Source: Streptomyces sp. NBC_00775
GTDB lineage: Bacteria > Actinomycetota > Actinomycetes > Streptomycetales > Streptomycetaceae
Assembly: GCF_036347135.1 (NCBI RefSeq)
Contig: NZ_CP108938.1
Coordinates: forward strand, 248,001-312,000
Direction: 5' to 3'
Length of the DNA stretch: 64,000 bases
The notes beneath the pieces were generated by a model, which saw only the letters and a program-made list of their open reading frames with translations, was not told the origin of the DNA and ran no database searches. The position numbers and the translations under genes were made by a program. Positions 61,042 through 64,000 of the stretch are shown one piece after another (within the stretch, counting starts at the first letter, position 1; each line of letters opens with the position of its first letter).

Positions 61042-61680
61042 TCAGGGCAGGATCTTGATCGCGCTGCCCCAGTTGGTGCCGAGCGCCTGCTGCATGGCCA
61101 TGTGCAGGAACTGGAGTGCCTCCAACTCGCGGGCGCGCCGGAGCGGGCCGGCGTCGAGCGGCCGCAGGCCACCGGAGGTGACCAGGTCGGACACCTTCTT
61201 CTTCGCCATCTCGTCGTCGCCGGCGATGAACACGTCCAACGGTGTGCCGTCGACCTCACCCGCGACGAGCAAGCCGGCGAAGGTGGTGTTGAACGCCTTG
61301 ACGACGGTGACGCCGTCAGCGGCGGCGGCAGCGACCTCCTCGGCCGCCGAGGTGCCGGGCGGGGTCACCAGCGAGTCGAACGTGGCGAAGTCGACGGGGT
61401 TGGAGATGTCGACGACGACCTTGCCGACGAGCTCGTCACCACGGGCGGCGACCACATCCCTGCCCGCCGGATACGGCAGCGCGAGGACGACGATGTCGGC
61501 ACCGTCGACGCCGTCCGCGGCCTCCACGTCGGCGCCCGGGACCCGTTCGCGCAGCACGTCGACGAGCGCCTCGGTTTTGGTCGCGTCCTTGCCGACGAGG
61601 CGGACACGATGCCCGCCGGTGAGCGCGCGGGTCGCGATACCGCCGGCCATGTTGCCGGGACCGATGAGGGTGATCTGCAT
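61042..61680 (-). CDS. NADPH-dependent F420 reductase-like / dinucleotide-binding oxidoreductase
   Basis: This 212-residue protein has the Rossmann motif ITLIGPGNMAGGIATRAL at its start and the F420-dependent NADP reductase (Fno) pattern: DIVVLALPYPAGRDVVAARG, VVVDISNPVDFATFDSLVTP, VVKAFNTTFAGLLVAGEVDG, LEALQFLHMAMQ. The ATG at 61680 is chosen over a reading to 61812 because AAGGAGCC precedes it by seven bases. It would move hydride between F420 and NADP, or reduce another substrate; streptomycetes make F420. It is monocistronic. Confidence 0.88.
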   Translation of the reverse strand: MQITLIGPGNMAGGIATRALTGGHRVRLVGKDATKTEALVDVLRERVPGADVEAADGVDGADIVVLALPYPAGRDVVAARGDELVGKVVVDISNPVDFATFDSLVTPPGTSAAEEVAAAAADGVTVVKAFNTTFAGLLVAGEVDGTPLDVFIAGDDEMAKKKVSDLVTSGGLRPLDAGPLRRARELEALQFLHMAMQQALGTNWGSAIKILP

Positions 61681-61887
61681 GTCAGGGCTCCTTCGGGGAC
61701 GGCCGCTCAGGGGTGTAGCCCGATACGGAGACGCGGCCGCAGCAAACGAAATATCTGCTTCCTCAGACAACCCTGCGTGATGTGCCGTGGCCGCGCATCC
61801 AAGGTCAGCCAAACAGAGCGCGGACGGTGCAGCATCTTTACGGACCGCTCAGGACAGCGGTTCTCCGTGCGCCGCGCGGAGCAATGG

Positions 61888-62868
61888 TCAAGACCCGTGG
61901 AGGGGAGCCGCACCGACCCAGCGGTGATAGGCGGCTACGTCGACGTTGCTGCCGCACACGATGGTGACTACGTGCCGGCCGGCGAAGCGGTCACGGTCTT
62001 CGAGGATCGCCGCGATGCCGAGCGCGGCCGACGGTTCGACGACGAGGCCGGCGTGGTCGAGGAGCATCCGCATACCGGCGATGATCGACGCCTCCTGGAC
62101 CAGGACGGCGTCGTCAGCGACCAGGAGGAGGTCGTCCAGGACCGCCGGAAGGGGACACCGGCCGGCGACGCCGTCAGCGATGGTGTCGGTCGAGTCGGTG
62201 GTGACGACGCGCCGCCTGCGCCACGAGTGCGTCATCGCCGGTGCGCCCAGCGGCTGGACGCAGATCACCTCGGCTTCGGGCGCCAAGGCCTTCACCACAT
62301 GACCCACACCGGTGGCCAGCGCCCCGCCGCCGAGAGCGATCAGGACGGCGTCGAACGACGACACGGTGTCCACCAGCTCCAGGCCGATGGTCGCCGCGCC
62401 CTCACAGGTCTCGATGTCCAGGCTGTCTTCGACCAGCCGGATGCCGTCGTACCGCGCTATGGCCGCCGCCCGCTCGCGAGCCATCTCGTGGTCGCCGTCC
62501 ACCAGCTCCAACCTGGCGTCCAGCGCGCGGATGCGATCAAGCTTGGCCACTGTCGCAAAGCGGGACGCCACCACGGTCACGTCGAGCCCCCGGCCGCGAC
62601 CGGACCAGGCGAGGGCCTGGCCAAGATTGCCCGCGCTGGCGCACACCACGGCTCGCGAGCCATGGTCGGCGAGCAGACTCGCGACGACCTCGGTGCCGCG
62701 GGCCTTGAAGCTGCGGACCGGATTCGCCGTTTCGAGCTTGATGCTCACCGTGCACCCGAGGTCGGGCTCCAGCGCCTCGCAGCGGTACAGCGGAGTGTCG
62801 AGAAACATCGGGTCGATGACCCGGCGAGCCGCCCGGATCCGAGCGGTGTCGAGGCGCGTCTCCTGCAC
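61888..62868 (-). CDS. Fold-type II PLP enzyme, threonine dehydratase-like
   Basis: This 326-residue pyridoxal-phosphate enzyme has the Lys55 Schiff-base site in NPVRSFKARG, the Ser/Asn loop CASAGNLGQALAW, the PLP-phosphate loop ALGGGALATGVGHVVKAL, and the late IVCGSNVD strand. Length and layout match catabolic threonine/serine dehydratases and serine racemase-like enzymes without a C-terminal regulatory domain. The reaction is probably deamination of threonine or a related hydroxy-amino acid. The ATG at 62868 starts it. No obvious partner genes. Confidence 0.88.
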   Translation of the reverse strand: MQETRLDTARIRAARRVIDPMFLDTPLYRCEALEPDLGCTVSIKLETANPVRSFKARGTEVVASLLADHGSRAVVCASAGNLGQALAWSGRGRGLDVTVVASRFATVAKLDRIRALDARLELVDGDHEMARERAAAIARYDGIRLVEDSLDIETCEGAATIGLELVDTVSSFDAVLIALGGGALATGVGHVVKALAPEAEVICVQPLGAPAMTHSWRRRRVVTTDSTDTIADGVAGRCPLPAVLDDLLLVADDAVLVQEASIIAGMRMLLDHAGLVVEPSAALGIAAILEDRDRFAGRHVVTIVCGSNVDVAAYHRWVGAAPLHGS

Positions 62869-63227
62869 GACACGGCAGCGTAGTGCCGCCGGCGCTGTTC
62901 CATCGAGTAATTGTCAATTCCTGCGGGTCGGTTGAGGTTGATCAGGCCGCGTGAGCCTCGGGGCGTTCGAGGAGGTGGCTGCGTTCGAAGCGGGCTCCGG
63001 CGCGGACGAGAGCGACGAGGTGGGGTGCGTTCACGGATCGCCGGCGTGCGCCCGCGGGGCCCGGGTGCCCCCGCCGTGGCCGGTCTCGCGGTCGACTCGT
63101 GGCTGCGCCCCACGCCGGGGCTGCGCCATGAGGAGCCGGCCACCCTGGCGGTGGCGCTCAGGTGAACCGTGCGCCGGGCGTGAAGCTGCTGCCGGCAAGC
63201 GCGGCCGAACCCAGCGCACGTGGTGAG
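62869..63227. other. Stretch with a possible transposase tail and no intact gene
   Basis: On the minus strand, 62942-63034 reads NAPHLVALVRAGARFERSHL LERPEAHAA and a stop, like the C-terminal tail of a transposase or integrase-core protein. Nothing else is supportable. The next plus-strand sequence is an IS5 remnant. Confidence 0.3.
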
Positions 63228-63366
63228 CAGCACGAACGACCTGCTCGCGGCCGACCCCGGCGGGAGGTGCTGGCGGCGATCATCTTTGCGGTGGCCTCGG
63301 GCTGCACGTGGCGGCGGCTTCCTCCTTCGATCGGACCGTCGGGCTCCACTGCTCACCGCCGATCGG
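63228..63366 (+). pseudogene. IS5-family transposase internal fragment
   Basis: The plus strand encodes RPARGRPRREVLAAIIFAVA, then SGCTWRRLPPSIGPSGSTAH RR, the N-terminal helix-turn-helix region of IS5-type transposases. Both ends are missing. It directly precedes the TOPRIM gene. Confidence 0.75.
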
Positions 63367-63420
63367 CACGCCGGTGGAAATTCTCTACCGTGGTGGCCGG
63401 GAAGGGCGCAGACTCGTCTC

Positions 63421-64000
63421 GTGGCTGACATGGGGTCGTTCCGGGAGGCGGTCATCGCGTGGGCGGCCGGTGGCCCCGGTGATCCCGCGCGCGAGCTGGC
63501 CGCGCAGCTGCCCGTCCGGGCAGCCGTCCTGCTCGAAGGGCCGAGCGACGTCGCAGCGGTCAGCGCGCTGGCCGCGAGCCGCGGCCGGAACCTGGCGGAC
63601 GAAGGAGTCTGCGTCCTGCCGATGGGCGGTGCGATGAGCGTTGGGCGCTTCGCCCGCCTCCTCGGGCCACCCGGCCTGGGCCTCCGCCTCACGGGACTGT
63701 GCGACGAGGCGGAGTATCGCTACTACGCCCGCGCCTTGGAGCAGGCCAGTGCGGCACAGCAAGGGTTCTTCGTCTGCGCGGCGGATCTGGAGGACGAGCT
63801 CATTCGCGCACTGGGCGTGACACGGGTGGAGGAACTCGTCCGGGCGGAGGGCGACCTGCGCGCCCTGCAGACCTTCCTGCGCCAGCCCGCACAGCAGGGC
63901 CGCACCTCGCAGCAACAGTTGCGGCGCTTCCTCGGCACGAAGAAGGGGCGCAAGATCCGCTACGGCCGCGTCCTCGTCGAAGCCCTCCACCCCGACCGCG
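63421..64000 (+). CDS. TOPRIM-domain protein (OLD-nuclease-like), truncated by the window edge
   Basis: The frame is open for 193 residues to the window end. It has a TOPRIM pattern: RAAVLLEGPSDVAAVSALAA with the conserved Glu, and VCVLPMGGAMSVGRFARLLG. DEAEYR (after RLTGLC) and FFVCAADLEDELIRALG supply the acidic residues of the metal site. The end (QLRRFLGTKKGRKIRYGRVL VEALHPDR) matches what I recall of stand-alone Streptomyces TOPRIM proteins of about 210 residues, so little may be missing. No ATPase precedes it. GTG at 63421 or ATG at 63430 starts it. Such proteins may be nucleases; the role is not established. Confidence 0.75.
   Translation, partial: MADMGSFREAVIAWAAGGPGDPARELAAQLPVRAAVLLEGPSDVAAVSALAASRGRNLADEGVCVLPMGGAMSVGRFARLLGPPGLGLRLTGLCDEAEYRYYARALEQASAAQQGFFVCAADLEDELIRALGVTRVEELVRAEGDLRALQTFLRQPAQQGRTSQQQLRRFLGTKKGRKIRYGRVLVEALHPDR

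Overview
The window is high-GC actinobacterial DNA that looks like Streptomyces. It carries an AfsR/SARP-type regulator, a GlxA-type AraC regulator, an Eis-like acetyltransferase, GTG/TTG starts with GGAGG ribosome sites, and a TTA codon kept inside a transposase. Two well-organised catabolic blocks (15.5-29.4 kb and 29.6-38.2 kb) sit between stretches of small regulator/enzyme pairs and decayed mobile DNA. That pattern fits a chromosome arm or other accessory region, but the sequence alone cannot tell chromosome from plasmid.

0-15 kb: a broken serine-hydrolase gene, a DUF6193-like gene, a VOC protein, a TetR/SnoaL-like pair around two perfect palindromes, a pile-up of IS5, IS21, IS256 and ISL3 remnants, an APH-like kinase, an NmrA-like reductase divergent from a TetR gene, a two-gene unit encoding a cytosolic papain-like protease with six C-terminal repeats, and a haloacetate-dehalogenase-like hydrolase divergent from a SARP-type regulator.

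15.5-29.4 kb: an inositol regulon. A LacI-family repressor is divergent from an ABC importer (binding protein, permease, ATPase) and iolH. After a terminator come iolC, a Cgl0159-like aldolase, iolB, iolD, iolA, a Gfo/Idh oxidoreductase and a TIM-barrel protein. The same palindrome (TTAAAGCGCTTTAA) lies in both control regions. The last two genes are the only local candidates for inositol dehydrogenase and inosose dehydratase, so together the set could import inositol and convert it to acetyl-CoA and a three-carbon product.

29.6-38.2 kb: a secreted beta-helix protein with two carbohydrate-binding repeats, a GH43-like enzyme and a MalF/MalG-type sugar importer, all on the minus strand and divergent from a second LacI regulator. 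This looks like a plant-polysaccharide scavenging locus.

38-64 kb: a patchwork. It holds a Ser/Thr kinase with an extracellular sensor domain, an Eis-like acetyltransferase, a GlxA-type regulator next to gap, several VOC proteins and methyltransferases, a MarR/hydrolase pair, a ComB-like protein, a PaaX-type regulator with a secreted hydrolase and MFS exporter, a dinucleotide-binding reductase, a threonine-dehydratase-like enzyme, and a TOPRIM protein cut by the window edge. Between them are remnants of IS5, integrases, dnaE2, a TetR/SDR pair, a LuxR gene and a VOC gene. No tRNA, rRNA or CRISPR array was seen.
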